Source: Hungatella hathewayi WAL-18680 (GTDB lineage: Bacteria > Bacillota > Clostridia > Lachnospirales > Lachnospiraceae). Taken from it: a DNA stretch of 64,000 bases. Positions 62,710 through 64,000 of this stretch are shown here, piece by piece. Position numbers and translations under genes: made by a program. The DNA lies in the NCBI RefSeq assembly GCF_000235505.1, contig NZ_JH379028.1:566849-630848 (forward strand), given 5' to 3'. Positions within the stretch are counted from its first letter, which is position 1. The number at the start of each line of letters is the position of its first letter. The notes below the pieces were generated by a model. That model was not told where the DNA came from, ran no database searches, and was given only the letters and a program-made list of their open reading frames with translations.

Positions 62710-63999
62710 TTAAAGTGGAGTAATCTCGTATTTTTCAAAGGCCAGAGCGCTTTCATTCAACATGGCCAGCATCACACTCTCCTCAAAGGCCGTGAGCAGC
62801 CCCTCCTGCATGTCGATTCCCACCAGGCCAAATATCTTTTCCCCGTTTCGGATCGTCAGAAACAGATTTTTGGAGCCTGGCAGGGTGGAGGTTCCGGCTC
62901 CGGCCCCCTTGTTATTCTTGTAGGCCCAGGAGGCTACCGCCAGCTCCTGCTCCGTCAGCACCATTTTCCTGCCTGGAATTTCATACAGAAGGGGCTCCTG
63001 CTCCACCGGATTGCCGATGAAGCAGCAGGCGCTCCTGTTTAACAGGGTCCCGATCTGCTTTGCCGTGTCCCGGCCGATTTCCTCCCTGCTGTTGTCCCGC
63101 TGGAATATCTGGCTGGTGTCCAGCAGAACCCCCATCCGGTACGCCTTCTCCACATTGAGTCTGGTGACGGCCTTCAGTTTTCTCACCAGGGTGGTGATGA
63201 TGACGGACAGGGCAAAGAAGACCAGGAAGGTCACCAGATATCCGGCATCGTACACGTTGAGCGTTCCTTTTGGCTCCGTGAAACAGAAGTTGAAGCTCAG
63301 AATCGCCAGGATGCCGTAGAGGACGCCGGTAGGGCGGTATCCGGACACCAGGGCGGTGAGCATACAGCCAAGCACATAGACCATGATAATGTTGGCCTCT
63401 CCAAATCCACATTTCTGAAACAGCCAGGAGACTGCCGTGGCGCCCGCAAGGGACAGACACACGGCTCCCATATCCCACAGAACCTTGTACCCGTCCACAT
63501 TTCCGGCAATCCTTCTTCTCCTTCTCTTCCGCTTCACATAGGTCTTGTCATAGGAATCGGGAATCAGGAAGATCTCCAGCTTCGGCACCAGCTCCACCAG
63601 CTTCTCCGACATACTCTCCCTGGCGGAAAACAGCTTCCGCCGGTTATAGCTGCGCCCCAGGACTATCTTGGTCACACGGGCGATTTTGGCATACCCGGCA
63701 ATCTGCTCCACAATATCATTTCCAAAGGAAGTGACCACCTTGGCGCCGAACTTCTCCGCCAGCTTCCGGTTCTCCTGGAGCCGCCTTACATTTTCCGGCC
63801 CCATCTGCCCATCGTCCGACGTTTCCACATAAAAGGCCGTCAGCTTTCCGTGAAATGCCTTCGCCATTCTGGCGGCCTGCCGGATGACCCTGGCGTTGGA
63901 GGGGGAGGTGGACAGGCACATCATGATATGCTCTGTGGCATTGCCCTTGACTTCCCCGGACAGCGCTTCATCCTGCTCCCGGTTCAGCCAGTCGGCCAT
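62710..63999 (-). CDS. KdpD-like sensory protein without kinase core (5' end probably outside window)
   Basis: 429 residues are visible. A universal-stress-protein domain (about 20-170: MMCLSTSPSNARVIRQAARMA, then VLGRSYNRRK), the DUF4118 membrane domain (about 185-290) and a GAF-like domain follow in KdpD order, but the protein ends after the GAF region with no HisKA or HATPase. MADWLNREQ matches the point where the N-terminal Kdp ATPase-like domain normally joins, so the true start is probably beyond the edge. It may supply the sensory part to the truncated kinase encoded convergently, or have an independent role. Confidence 0.82.
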   Translation of the reverse strand: MADWLNREQDEALSGEVKGNATEHIMMCLSTSPSNARVIRQAARMAKAFHGKLTAFYVETSDDGQMGPENVRRLQENRKLAEKFGAKVVTSFGNDIVEQIAGYAKIARVTKIVLGRSYNRRKLFSARESMSEKLVELVPKLEIFLIPDSYDKTYVKRKRRRRRIAGNVDGYKVLWDMGAVCLSLAGATAVSWLFQKCGFGEANIIMVYVLGCMLTALVSGYRPTGVLYGILAILSFNFCFTEPKGTLNVYDAGYLVTFLVFFALSVIITTLVRKLKAVTRLNVEKAYRMGVLLDTSQIFQRDNSREEIGRDTAKQIGTLLNRSACCFIGNPVEQEPLLYEIPGRKMVLTEQELAVASWAYKNNKGAGAGTSTLPGSKNLFLTIRNGEKIFGLVGIDMQEGLLTAFEESVMLAMLNESALAFEKYEITPL

Positions 64000-64000
64000 C

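Overview
The window reads as a chromosome segment from a Gram-positive anaerobe of the Clostridia, most likely a gut Lachnospiraceae (Clostridium cluster XIVa, in the Enterocloster/Hungatella neighbourhood). The basis is the gene content (BMP-type nucleoside ABC transporter, polar amino-acid ABC operons, LytTR/GHKL two-component system, VanW-like/YkuD transpeptidase, VTC-DUF4956 cluster, CD3324-type protein) together with strong AGGAGG ribosome sites and a GC-rich core. I cannot fix the species. No rRNA or tRNA gene was seen. Most core genes lie on the minus strand.

Layout. 0-10 kb: a GH43 glycosidase (cut by the window edge), then a MerR regulator / LytTR response regulator / GHKL kinase operon divergent from a heterodimeric ABC exporter that has a textbook MerR promoter, then a TetR regulator with a membrane-anchored alpha/beta hydrolase. 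10-15 kb: AT-rich accessory genes: a P-loop kinase-GNAT fusion, small unknown proteins, a lipoprotein, XRE regulators, and a CD3324-HTH/APH-kinase fusion. 15-22.7 kb: an accessory island next to the 3' end of guaA. It holds a type III toxin-antitoxin locus of CptIN type (two exact 45-nt RNA repeats, a terminator and a ToxN/AbiQ-like toxin with an in-frame TAG), decayed replication-ATPase and integrase genes, an XRE regulator, a three-domain SIR2 / deoxyribosyltransferase-like / HEPN protein that looks like a defence effector, and a tandem array of five ~470-bp non-coding repeats each ending in a hairpin. A partial copy of the same repeat lies at the island's left edge.

22.7-41 kb is core: guaA, uvrA, a beta-helix lipoprotein with DUF4956 and VTC-type genes, an exported flavin reductase of the fumarate-reductase family with a CRP/FNR-like site in its promoter, and a nucleoside transporter operon (BMP lipoprotein, ATPase, two permeases, Crp/Fnr regulator) followed upstream by uridine kinase and purine nucleoside phosphorylase. 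The neighbourhood is therefore about nucleoside uptake and salvage. 41-58 kb: a flavodoxin, two MATE exporters, two polar amino-acid ABC operons, and between them a compact acyl-ligase / acyl-carrier / condensation-domain / hydrolase / SCP2 / phosphopantetheinyl-transferase cluster under a divergent TetR regulator with visible operators. 58-64 kb: an L,D-transpeptidase and a Kdp-type signalling locus in which the KdpD parts are split over two convergent genes.

Four genes (MerR regulator, first ABC exporter subunit, alpha/beta hydrolase, KdpE-like regulator) are each broken by one single-base indel in or beside a short homopolymer. The clean reading frame resumes at once on the other side. This is either recent gene loss or a base-calling problem in the assembly, and raw reads would decide.
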